This document shows, one piece after another, positions 18,483-26,014 of a stretch of 64,000 nt of DNA. The position numbers and the translations under genes were made by a program. This DNA comes from Phycisphaerae bacterium. GTDB taxonomy: Bacteria > Planctomycetota > Phycisphaerae > UBA1845. Location: NCBI GenBank assembly GCA_029260015.1, contig JAJDEB010000036.1, forward strand, positions 1 through 64,000, given 5' to 3'. The notes beneath the pieces are model-generated. The model worked only from the letters and a program-made list of their open reading frames with translations, was not told where the DNA came from and did no database searches. Position 1 is the stretch's first letter. Every line of letters begins with the position of its first letter.

Positions 18483-18980
18483 TTGGCAACGACTGATGGG
18501 CTTCGGGTCGGGATTGGCTACGATATTCACAGGTTGGCTGAGGGGCGCGATCTGATTCTGGGAGGCGTGAAGATTCCGTCTGACAAGGGGTTGGTCGGCC
18601 ATAGCGATGGCGATGTGGTTTTGCACGCGATCACCGACGCCCTGCTCGGAGCGTGTAGCCTGCCGGACATCGGCGATTTATTCCCCGATACCGATCCGAT
18701 ATACAAAGGCATCGACAGCAAAATTCTGATGCAGCGGGCGATGGAGAAAGTGAAAGCGGCTGGCTTTCGACCGCGAAACATCGATTGCGTCGTCCACGCG
18801 GAAAAGCCGAAACTTACGGCGTTCAAGAAGGCGATGGCCCAATCGATCGCGACCATCATCGGCATTCCGGCAGACACCGTAAACGTCAAAGCCAAGACCA
18901 ACGAAGGCATGGGCCCGGTCGGTTCATTCGACGCCATCGCCACGACTGCCGTCGCGACCGTGGTCGCCATCGGTCAATAA
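18483..18980 (+). CDS. ispF: 2-C-methyl-D-erythritol 2,4-cyclodiphosphate synthase
   Basis: Catalyses cyclisation of CDP-methylerythritol 2-phosphate in the MEP isoprenoid pathway. The 165-residue protein shows VGIGYDIHRL with the metal-binding Asp/His pair (Asp14, His16), GHSDGDVVLHAITDALLGA, DIGDLFPDTD and the C-terminal KAKTNEGMGPVG. All are family signatures, and the length is normal for the trimeric enzyme. Translation most likely starts at a TTG (18483) preceded by GCAGGAG, since no ATG lies between that site and the conserved N terminus. It is followed 34 bp later by cysS on the same strand, a pairing common in bacteria. Confidence 0.96.
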   Translation: MATTDGLRVGIGYDIHRLAEGRDLILGGVKIPSDKGLVGHSDGDVVLHAITDALLGACSLPDIGDLFPDTDPIYKGIDSKILMQRAMEKVKAAGFRPRNIDCVVHAEKPKLTAFKKAMAQSIATIIGIPADTVNVKAKTNEGMGPVGSFDAIATTAVATVVAIGQ

Positions 18981-19014
18981 CACATTTGAAACCTTAAACT
19001 TCAGTGAAACGAAT

Positions 19015-20700
19015 ATGTCAATCCGCATCTACAACAGCCTGAGCAATTCCAAGGAAACGTTTGAACCGATCGAGTCGGGCAAGGTCGGGATGTATCTCTG
19101 CGGCCCAACGGTGTACAAGCCGTCGCACATCGGGCACGCCGTCGGTCCAGTGATCTTCGACACCATCAAACGCTACCTAATGATCTTCCACGGGTTCGAC
19201 GTCACCTGGGTCGTGAACATCACCGATGTCGAGGACAAACTCATCGCCGAAGCCAACGCGCAGGGCATCGGCGTTTTCGAGTTGGCCGAGCACGTCACGC
19301 AGAACTATCACGATGCACTGGCTGCGCTTGCGGTGACCGGTGTCGATCACTTTCCGAAAGCGTCAGAGAACATCGCCGAAATCATCGCGATGATCGAAAC
19401 ACTAATCGCATCGGAATACGCCTATGTCGTTGGCGGCGACGTTTACTTCAGCGTCACGCAGGACGACGATTATGGCAAGCTTTCCAACCGCAACCCGGAC
19501 GATCAATCCGGTCATCGCGAACTTGCGAGCGGGCCCAAAAAACATCCCGCCGACTTTGCACTCTGGAAGCAAGCCCGCGACGACGAACCGGATGATGTCA
19601 AATACGCTTCTCCGTGGGGCAAAGGCCGGCCCGGATGGCACATCGAATGTTCGGCGATGTCAAAGCGAATTCTCGGTGACACGTTCGACATTCATGGCGG
19701 CGGGCTGGATTTGATGTTCCCGCACCACGAAAACGAAATCGCTCAATCGGAAAGCTGCACACACAAACCGTTCGCCAAGTATTGGATGCATCACGGGCTG
19801 ACTCGTTTCAACACCAAGAAAGTCAGCAAGTCCGATCCCGAAATGCAAGCTGCTCTGGCTGCGATGACGCTGAGCAACCTGCTTCAGGAATACTCCGGCG
19901 AGTTGCTGCGGTTTTTCATTCTGTCAACGCAGTACCGACGCCCCATCGAGTATTCGCCCGAAGCACTTGCCAGCAAGAAGAAGGGATTGACCTCGTTCCA
20001 TCGTTTGTTCAAACGCGTAAACGATCTGGACGCGGGCGATGTGTACGCAGCACCGTCTGCTGCGGATGCGACGACGTTTCAACTTGGGCATCAGGGACTT
20101 GGCGAAGAAGCCGCGAACTTGGCCAAGACCGTTTCAGATGCGCGGGACCGATTTCAAGCCGCGATGGATGATGATTTCAACACAGCCGTCGCAACCGCAG
20201 TCTTGTTTGAACTGACCAACGATGTGAACCGATTCATCGAAACAAAGAATTTGGAATCGACTGATGACGCGACAGGAAAGCAATTCGCATTGAGCGCTGC
20301 CAGGGCGCTTGTGTCTCTGGGGCAGTCGCTGGGCATCTTCCTTTCCGCACCTGAAACAGCATCCGGAGGCGATGCGCTCGTCGGACAGATCATCGATGCC
20401 CTGCTTGAAGTTCGGGCTGCATGTCGCGCTGAAAAATGCTTCGACCTTGCCGATGGAATCCGAGATCAACTGAGCGGTTTAGGGGTCACCGTTGAAGACA
20501 AACCAAGCGGTGCAACGTGGGCCATCGAAAAACCGTCCGATGAGTTGCAGGGAAAACTGATCGACATTCACATTGAAACACGAACGGCATGCAAGACGGC
20601 CAAGAACTTCTCCCTTTCCGATACGATTCGAGATAAGTTAGCCGGCATCGGTGTGACGCTGATAGATCGCCCGGGCGGAACGGATTGTGAATTGACGTGA
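19015..20700 (+). CDS. cysS: Cysteinyl-tRNA synthetase with duplicated C-terminal module
   Basis: A 561-residue class I synthetase. Seen are YLCGPTVYKPSHIGH (zinc Cys29; HIGH at 38-41), the WHIECSAMS segment with the second zinc ligand, FPHHENEIAQSE and the KVSKS loop at 269-273. Bacterial CysS is usually about 460-500 residues. The excess comes from the end, where the motif ExRxAC...F.L.D.IRD.L.G.GVT..D.P.G occurs twice, at about 456-502 and 512-560 (22 of 48 positions identical by eye). The first copy ends in the usual GATW; the second ends in GTDCEL. The second copy may contribute extra tRNA contact, which is inference. A palindromic repeat starts 8 bp past the stop. Confidence 0.96.
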   Translation: MSIRIYNSLSNSKETFEPIESGKVGMYLCGPTVYKPSHIGHAVGPVIFDTIKRYLMIFHGFDVTWVVNITDVEDKLIAEANAQGIGVFELAEHVTQNYHDALAALAVTGVDHFPKASENIAEIIAMIETLIASEYAYVVGGDVYFSVTQDDDYGKLSNRNPDDQSGHRELASGPKKHPADFALWKQARDDEPDDVKYASPWGKGRPGWHIECSAMSKRILGDTFDIHGGGLDLMFPHHENEIAQSESCTHKPFAKYWMHHGLTRFNTKKVSKSDPEMQAALAAMTLSNLLQEYSGELLRFFILSTQYRRPIEYSPEALASKKKGLTSFHRLFKRVNDLDAGDVYAAPSAADATTFQLGHQGLGEEAANLAKTVSDARDRFQAAMDDDFNTAVATAVLFELTNDVNRFIETKNLESTDDATGKQFALSAARALVSLGQSLGIFLSAPETASGGDALVGQIIDALLEVRAACRAEKCFDLADGIRDQLSGLGVTVEDKPSGATWAIEKPSDELQGKLIDIHIETRTACKTAKNFSLSDTIRDKLAGIGVTLIDRPGGTDCELT

Positions 20701-20707
20701 CGCAAAT

Positions 20708-20774
20708 CGTAGGGTGGGCCGTGCCCACCGCAGTTAGGTCGTTCTACGGATTGGTGGGCACGGCCCACCCTACG
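20708..20774. repeat. REP-like palindromic repeat, copy 2 (paired arms)
   Basis: Arms at 20708-20729 and 20753-20774 are exact reverse complements of each other and identical to copy 1, with a 23-bp unrelated spacer. The right arm contains the TAG stop codon of the converging glycosyltransferase gene (20772-20770). Located between two convergent genes, it could act as a bidirectional terminator. Confidence 0.95.
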
Positions 20775-21498
20775 GGAATAATTCGCTCCGGATGCTTTTT
20801 CGTAGGGTCCACAGTTCCTTGAAGGCTCGAAGTATCACCCGGATATTCCCGCCGGAACTCTCGCCCGACGTGCGCGGATAATGCGTGACTCCTGTTTGCA
20901 CAATTTCATACCCAAGACGTTGCGCTCGGGCGAGCATCTCGGTATCAATCAACGCGCCATCGCTCTTGAGTTCAATCCGATCGATGAGCGCTTTCGGATA
21001 AAGCTTGAACGCGCAATCAATGTCCTTGATCCGCAGACCAAACATCATCCGAATCAACCCACCCCAAAGCTGCGCGTTTAATTTGCGTAATGCAGAATCC
21101 TGCCGGTTGATTCGATAAGGACTGACGACGCCCTTTTCGGAAGCCAGCGAGATCACCTTATGCAACTCCTTCAGATCGAACTGCCCGTCGCCATCGGTAT
21201 AGAAAATCCAATCCTTCGTCGCACTGCGGAATCCAAGCTTGAGCGCCGATCCATATCCACCGTTGCTTTCGTTGTGGACGCCGCGAACTTCCGCCGGATG
21301 CTCAGCAGCCAACCGATCGATTAGATCAGCCGTCCCATCCGTACTCCCATCATCAACAAGAATAACCTCAAGGTCGTCCGCACATGCACGCCCCACCTCA
21401 AGCGCCGACTGGGTCAACGCTTCGACGTGATCCACCTCATTGTAGAAGGGAAAGAATATCGTCAGGCTAGGGAGTCGCGATGGCACTTTATTTGTCAA
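20770..21498 (-). CDS. Glycosyltransferase family 2 (dolichyl-phosphate-mannose-synthase-like)
   Basis: A 242-residue soluble GT-A fold enzyme. It opens with LTIFFPFYNEVDHVEALTQS, contains EVILVDDGSTDGTADLIDRL and the DxD-type metal/nucleotide site FYTDGDGQFDLKEL, and then DIDCAFKLYPKALID. It lacks membrane helices, unlike GtrB or the longer DPM1 forms. It probably transfers a sugar from a nucleotide donor to a lipid phosphate for cell-surface glycans; substrate unknown. No ATG exists near the N terminus, so the start is a TTG (21498) or a GTG four codons later. Its TAG stop lies inside the palindromic repeat, so the natural C terminus may once have been slightly different. Confidence 0.87.
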   Translation of the reverse strand: MTNKVPSRLPSLTIFFPFYNEVDHVEALTQSALEVGRACADDLEVILVDDGSTDGTADLIDRLAAEHPAEVRGVHNESNGGYGSALKLGFRSATKDWIFYTDGDGQFDLKELHKVISLASEKGVVSPYRINRQDSALRKLNAQLWGGLIRMMFGLRIKDIDCAFKLYPKALIDRIELKSDGALIDTEMLARAQRLGYEIVQTGVTHYPRTSGESSGGNIRVILRAFKELWTLRKSIRSELFP

Positions 21499-21608
21499 TT
21501 TTCGTCAAGGGTAATGGGGCCTGCGCAAAGAATAACCCACTCACGTTTCAGTGAAATCAAGGCGCACGATATGCTAACTGACGATCGGCAGAGGTGGTAG
21601 ATGCCGTA

Positions 21609-22439
21609 CTATTTTGATGCAACGGTTGACTTGCGGCGGGTGCTGATTGCTTTGATGGTTTTTGGTTTATCGGCTGCGGTCGATTCGCTTCCGGCGGGTT
21701 TTCTTGTCGTAACCTTTTTAACGGTTTCGTTTTCGGCATCCGACTTTTTGGTCGTGGTCTTCTTTGCAGCCACTTTCTTTGCAGCCACCTTCTTTTTTGT
21801 GGATTTCTTGGCGGTTGGTTTCTTTTTTGGTGATTCGAGTTCCAGCGCGTCTGCTGTCGCAATCGTCGTTTTGTTGATTGCACTTGTCGTGCTGATCTTT
21901 TTGACACCGTTGCTCGACGTGGACCGGACGCTCGATGAAGCGGGCGCAGTCAACTGTGCGGGCTTTGGTTCTTCGACGGTACTGCTGGTCGGACGAATTT
22001 CGCAGTATCCATCGAACTTTGCACCCTGCACAACAATCAGCGACGTGGCTTTCAAGCTGCCTTCCAGCGAACCCGTAGACGTGACTTCAACCTTGCCTCG
22101 GGCTTCGACTTTGCCGTTGACTGTTCCTTTGACGGTGAGGCTGTTGGATTGAATCGGGGCAGCCACCCGTCCGCGCTTCTCTACCGAAACATCTCCGCAG
22201 GTCGCGTAGCCCTTGACGGCTTGGTATGACTTGATGACGTAGTTTTCGAGGATAAGGCGTTTACGACAGTGAGCGCAGAAGACCGACATCGCCCGGGCGG
22301 CGACCTCATTGGCCCCACCGCAGTGCGTGCAATTCACGATCTTGGTTTTGGCTGTCCTTAGCCCACCCACCGGTATCCATCCCGGGTTTGGTAATTTCGC
22401 CCTCGCGCCACCGCGCGAACGAGCCTCTTGCGACCGCAT
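21609..22439 (-). CDS. Zinc-ribbon bactofilin with lysine-rich tail
   Basis: A 276-residue three-part protein. The N terminus has a CxxC...CxxC zinc ribbon (Cys 37, 40, 55, 58; CTHCGG and CAHCRK). The middle, about residues 70-165, is a bactofilin-type beta-helix with regularly spaced hydrophobics: SNSLTVKGTVNGKVEARGKV, TGSLEGSLKA, GAKFDGYCEI. The C-terminal 80-110 residues are Ser/Thr/Lys/Ala-rich with repeats like KKKVAAKKVAAKKTTTKK, resembling tails of DNA-binding proteins. The DNA shows a tandem 15-bp repeat at 21760-21789 in this part. It lies about 200 bp downstream of a plain bactofilin gene on the same strand. Bactofilins polymerise into cell-shape or scaffold filaments. DNA binding by the tail is inference. 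Start uncertain (ATG 22439 or TTG 22445). Confidence 0.8.
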   Translation of the reverse strand: MRSQEARSRGGARAKLPNPGWIPVGGLRTAKTKIVNCTHCGGANEVAARAMSVFCAHCRKRLILENYVIKSYQAVKGYATCGDVSVEKRGRVAAPIQSNSLTVKGTVNGKVEARGKVEVTSTGSLEGSLKATSLIVVQGAKFDGYCEIRPTSSTVEEPKPAQLTAPASSSVRSTSSNGVKKISTTSAINKTTIATADALELESPKKKPTAKKSTKKKVAAKKVAAKKTTTKKSDAENETVKKVTTRKPAGSESTAADKPKTIKAISTRRKSTVASK

Positions 22440-22642
22440 GCTCAACCTGGCTCTGCAAGCCGCCTATCCATCAATAGCAGGGAAATTCGCGCGTGACAAG
22501 CAGAATCTTGGAATCATTCGCCTATTCCGAATCGCTGGAAATGCCTCATCGACGTCAACGTCACGGCAAAGACCCCAGCAATTCCGAGTCCGAATCATTC
22601 ATCCCGGCTCATTTGAATTCCAGACTCAGTCCGCTTTGGCAC

Positions 22643-23071
22643 CTAGCGTTTCCCAGCGACCGCAGGTTCTGGCGTTGGGGTTGGCTTGCCTTTGGGTGCC
22701 GAAGAAGCCGACTGGCCATTGGTCTTGCTGGCACCGTCCTTGGCTCCGACCACGACATGACCGCTGAACATCGCGCCGTCAGCCACTTCCAGACGGGCGG
22801 TTCGCATGTCACCTTCGAGGTGGGCAGACGCACTGAGCTTGACCTTGCCCGTGGCTTCAAGATTCCCAGTCATCACACCGTCGATCTTGACGGTACCGGC
22901 TTTGACGTCGCCGGAAAGACTCGCACCTTCGGCGATGAGCAGGTCACCCTTGCTGTCGATCTCGCCCTCGAATTTTCCGAGCAGGCGCATGCCTTTTTGG
23001 AATTTGAGTTCGCCTTTGAAAGAAGCATCGGGACCGATGACGGTGGGATAGTCGTTATTAGGATCAGCCAT
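22643..23071 (-). CDS. Bactofilin (polymer-forming cytoskeletal protein)
   Basis: A 142-residue protein whose centre is the repeating beta-helix of the DUF583/bactofilin family: TVIGPDASFKGELKFQKGMRLLGKFEGEI, GASLSGDVKAGTVKIDGVMTGNL, ATGKVKLSASAHLEGDMRT. A short flexible Pro/Ala/Lys C-terminal tail follows. The start at 23071 (MADPNND) is favoured over a longer frame because AAGGAGGT lies eight bases upstream. Bactofilins assemble into non-nucleotide filaments at the membrane and recruit wall or polar proteins. A strong promoter lies upstream, and the zinc-ribbon bactofilin follows on the same strand, so the two may co-assemble. Confidence 0.9.
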   Translation of the reverse strand: MADPNNDYPTVIGPDASFKGELKFQKGMRLLGKFEGEIDSKGDLLIAEGASLSGDVKAGTVKIDGVMTGNLEATGKVKLSASAHLEGDMRTARLEVADGAMFSGHVVVGAKDGASKTNGQSASSAPKGKPTPTPEPAVAGKR

Positions 23072-23159
23072 GTCTTCAAACCTCCTTGTTTGGAGTAGCA
23101 ATAAATGGTGTGCGAGCCAATCAACCCGACCCTATATTGAGTTGTTGCCCAATGGTCCA

Positions 23160-23189
23160 GTTATAGCTTGCTTGACTACCTTACGTCAA
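23160..23189 (-). promoter_or_regulatory. Sigma-70-type promoter of the bactofilin genes
   Basis: On the minus strand TTGACG (23189-23184) and TATAAC (23165-23160) are separated by 18 bp; each box matches the consensus in five of six positions. The start site would be near 23153, leaving a leader of about 80 nt before the ATG at 23071. Confidence 0.65.
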
Positions 23190-23334
23190 CGCCTTGAACA
23201 CGCCAACTTCGCGCGAAGATCAAACATTTGTGCGCACCGCGCATCGACAAATTGAACTCTCGATTCAACGCAGTTTTATTGACACTGTGAGTTGTTTGAT
23301 AGGATGGCGTGAACGGACTTTTTCGCTGCGAATT

Positions 23335-23799
23335 TTAGCCGTCCTGAGGGCTGGAGCCGCCTTGTTGCGGCGTGCCAGGGTTCGGCGGTTGCGGGCGCGG
23401 TTTAGCGCGCATGACGTGCAACCTTGCTTCGCGTAGCAATTCGCCATTTGAAAGCAGTTGCACGCGATACTGACCCGCTTCTGGGAAAACCAGACCGTGA
23501 AACTGAAGAGCCAGATTCGCCACGGCCAACGGCGACTGAAACTCGACCTTGCCCTGGCCCTGAACCAGCGGCTGGCGGGATTCGTTTGTATCAACGATCC
23601 GAATCATCAGATCAACCGCCCCATGTCCGCTCGTCAGCGACGTGTAGACCGACAACTGCGGATGATTCACAGGGAAGTTCGTCGCGTGGATCGCGCTGAA
23701 TATCCCGATCAGCGATTGCTTTCCGGTCACGCGGTCAGTGATGATTTGATCGCAGACGACCAGCGACAGCACCTCGGGTTGGGGTTGGATTTCTTCCAT
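23335..23799 (-). CDS. Conserved hypothetical protein, DUF6941-like
   Basis: A 154-residue soluble protein. Its start, PEVLSLVVCDQIITDRVTGKQSLIGIFSAI, resembles the small family of proteins annotated DUF6941, which begin with a similar beta-strand and a GKxSLxGIF line. The rest reads as a beta-sandwich with a FHGLVFPEAGQYRVQLLSNGELL ending and a Pro/Gly/Gln-rich tail. No signal peptide or catalytic motif is visible. It is divergent from sucC and not obviously in an operon. Function unknown; the family link is from memory. Confidence 0.65.
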   Translation of the reverse strand: MEEIQPQPEVLSLVVCDQIITDRVTGKQSLIGIFSAIHATNFPVNHPQLSVYTSLTSGHGAVDLMIRIVDTNESRQPLVQGQGKVEFQSPLAVANLALQFHGLVFPEAGQYRVQLLSNGELLREARLHVMRAKPRPQPPNPGTPQQGGSSPQDG

Positions 23800-23957
23800 G
23801 CCATTGATTCTACGAAATCTGTCCGGAATTGCACATCACCTTCGGACATATCCGCATCAGCCACATCTCCACCGTTGCGTTGCTGGCTATTCTTGTCAAA
23901 ATGCCGATCAATTGATTCCATAACGAGAAAACCGCCACCGACTCAGGAGCGACCAAG

Positions 23958-25121
23958 ATGAAAATCCACGAATACCAAGCCCGAGACCTCTTGAGCGATG
24001 CCGGCGTGCCCGTTCCCCCATCCTCCGTCGTCGAAACGGTCGAGGAAGCCGTCGCCGCGTTCAAGAAAATCAACTCCACCGTTGTGGTCAAAGCCCAGGT
24101 ATTCGCTGGTGGACGCGGGAAAGCCGGTTTCGTCAAGCTTTGCAAGACGGCTGACGAGGTGAAGGATGCGGCTCAGTTCATGCTGACCAACCGCATGGTG
24201 TCGAATCAGACTGGTGCGGAAGGCATCGCCGTGAAGAAACTTCTAATCGCCGATGCCGTAGACATCGAGTCGGAATACTACGTCGCCGTCGTGCTTGATC
24301 GGGCCAAGCGTGCTCCGGTGGTGATGGTGTCGCGCGAAGGTGGCGTCGAGATCGAGGTGGTCGCCGAAAAGAATCCAGACGCCATCGTCAAGAAGTGGCT
24401 GGACCCGCACCTCGGGCTGATGAATTTTCAGACGGCTCAACTCGTCGAAGCGCTGGGCTTTACCGACAAGCAGCAAGCCAAGGATGCGGCCAAAGTAATT
24501 CGCGGACTCGTCAAGGTGTTTCTGGATAACGATTGCAGCCTCGCCGAGATCAACCCGCTGGTCCGCACGACCGATGGCAAAGTGTTGGCGATTGATGCGA
24601 AGATGAATTTCGACGACAGCGCCCTGTTCCGCCATCCCAACCTGAACGAAATGCACGACAAGTCCGAAGAGAACCCAGCCGAACTGCGTGCCAAGGAACA
24701 CGACCTGACGTACATCGCCCTCGACGGCAACATCGGCTGCCTCGTCAATGGGGCTGGCTTGGCGATGGCCACCATGGACATCATCAAACTCCACGGTGGC
24801 GACCCGGCAAATTTCCTCGATGTCGGCGGCAGCGTAACGAAAGATGGTGCAATCGAAGCGTTTAAAATCATCCTGGCTGACGACAAGGTGAAGGGCATCC
24901 TCGTCAATATCTTCGGCGGCATAGCCAAGTGTGACACCATCGCCGAAGCCCTGATCGCCGCCGCCCGCGAAATCGGATTCAAAGTACCGGTGGTAGTGCG
25001 CCTAGAAGGCACCAACGTAGATCGAGCCCGCGAGCTATTAGCCGAAGCCAACATCGACGTATTGGTGCCAGCCGACGACCTGACCGACGCAGCCAAAAAG
25101 GTCTGCGCCCAAGTGGCATGA
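23958..25121 (+). CDS. sucC: Succinyl-CoA ligase, beta subunit
   Basis: ADP/GDP-forming succinate-CoA ligase beta subunit of the TCA cycle. The 387-residue protein has the ATP-grasp start MKIHEYQARDLLSDAGVPVP, VVVKAQVFAGGRGKAGFVKL, the metal/nucleotide part CSLAEINPLVRT and DAKMNFDDSALFR, and the C-terminal CoA-ligase domain with GNIGCLVNGAGLAMATMD, FLDVGGSVTKDGAIEAFKII and NIFGGIAKCD. The length is typical. CAGGAG stands eight bases before the ATG. The alpha subunit sucD normally follows directly, but here a palindromic repeat and an unrelated transporter gene follow, so sucD must be elsewhere. Confidence 0.95.
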   Translation: MKIHEYQARDLLSDAGVPVPPSSVVETVEEAVAAFKKINSTVVVKAQVFAGGRGKAGFVKLCKTADEVKDAAQFMLTNRMVSNQTGAEGIAVKKLLIADAVDIESEYYVAVVLDRAKRAPVVMVSREGGVEIEVVAEKNPDAIVKKWLDPHLGLMNFQTAQLVEALGFTDKQQAKDAAKVIRGLVKVFLDNDCSLAEINPLVRTTDGKVLAIDAKMNFDDSALFRHPNLNEMHDKSEENPAELRAKEHDLTYIALDGNIGCLVNGAGLAMATMDIIKLHGGDPANFLDVGGSVTKDGAIEAFKIILADDKVKGILVNIFGGIAKCDTIAEALIAAAREIGFKVPVVVRLEGTNVDRARELLAEANIDVLVPADDLTDAAKKVCAQVA

Positions 25122-25125
25122 ATTC

Positions 25126-25190
25126 CGTAGGGTGGGCCGTGCCCACCATGTCGTCGGCGCCTGAACTGCGGTGGGCACGGCCCACCCTAC
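25126..25190. repeat. REP-like palindromic repeat, copy 3 (paired arms)
   Basis: Arms at 25126-25147 and 25170-25190 match copies 1 and 2 over 21-22 bp in inverted orientation, with a 22-bp spacer of different sequence. It starts 4 bp after the sucC stop and may act as its terminator. Confidence 0.95.
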
Positions 25191-25271
25191 ACATCGTTTG
25201 GCATTGATGGCTCGTGTGCCACTGGCTGCTTGCCAGCCAGTGCCCGCGACGCATCGCATGCATCGTTACCA

Positions 25272-25970
25272 ATGACTGCGTCCAACGAATTTCTATTCTT
25301 CCTGCACGCAATCATCGGTGGCATTGTGCTGCTCATCGCCTCGCGGTTGGGCCGCCTTTATGTCATCGGGGCGATCGTCACCTGCACCATCCTGATGAAC
25401 ATCGCTGTTCAAAAGCAGATGACGCTATTCGGCATGACCGTGACCGGCGGGAACGTCCTGTTCGGGCTGGTGTGTCTGGGCGTGGATATTCTCAACGAGC
25501 ACTACGGCAAACGCGTCGCCAGAAATGCCGTGTTCGTCGGGTTCGCGGCCAACGTATTCGTCGTGCTGATGATGCAGTTCGTCCTGCGCTACACGCCCAT
25601 CGAAAGCGACCCCGCACAAGAACCGATGAAGTTCTTCTTCAACGCAACAGCCTACCCCCGCATCGTCTGCGCATCGATGGCCAGCTACCTGCTCTCGCAA
25701 TTGCTTGATGTGCAAATCTACCAAGCCCTCCGCAAACGAACCGGTGAGAAAAAGCTCTGGCTAAGAACCAACGCATCGACCTGGCTGGCGCAGGCCTTCG
25801 ACACCACGTTCTTCACCTTCGCCGGACTGTGGGGAACGGTCATCACAACCTGGCCCGAATTCCGCGACGCCGTCCTCTTCGCCTACCTCATCAAAATAGC
25901 AGTAGCCCTGCTGGACACGCCGTTTTTGTATTTGACAAAAGTAGGACTTTTGCGCCCACGAGATTTGTAG
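25272..25970 (+). CDS. Queuosine-precursor transporter (YhhQ/Vut_1 family)
   Basis: A 232-residue membrane protein with about six helices, starting with FLFFLHAIIGGIVLLIASRLG. Family features visible are GNVLFGLVCLGVDILNEHYGKRVAR, a polar loop typical of YhhQ, and ASYLLSQLLDVQIYQALRKRTG with WLRTNASTWLAQAFDTTFFTFAGLWG. E. coli YhhQ takes up queuosine precursors such as preQ0, and other members may carry different pterin-like molecules. The ATG at 25272 is chosen because it puts the first helix close to the N terminus; an upstream ATG at 25230 is possible. The TAG stop belongs to a palindromic repeat that starts at 25967. Confidence 0.88.
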   Translation: MTASNEFLFFLHAIIGGIVLLIASRLGRLYVIGAIVTCTILMNIAVQKQMTLFGMTVTGGNVLFGLVCLGVDILNEHYGKRVARNAVFVGFAANVFVVLMMQFVLRYTPIESDPAQEPMKFFFNATAYPRIVCASMASYLLSQLLDVQIYQALRKRTGEKKLWLRTNASTWLAQAFDTTFFTFAGLWGTVITTWPEFRDAVLFAYLIKIAVALLDTPFLYLTKVGLLRPRDL

Positions 25971-25988
25971 GGTGCGGCTTGCCGCACC
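25967..25988 (+). repeat. REP-like repeat, variant family, left copy
   Basis: A 22-bp palindromic element (GTAGGGTGCGGC...) supplies the TAG stop codon of the yhhQ-like gene. Its exact reverse complement lies at 26789-26810, so the two copies bracket one gene. The GTAGGGTG end is shared with the larger family, while the centre differs (GCGGCTTGCCGC). Confidence 0.95.
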
Positions 25989-26014
25989 GGCATAATTCGT
26001 CAAGGCGATACGAC

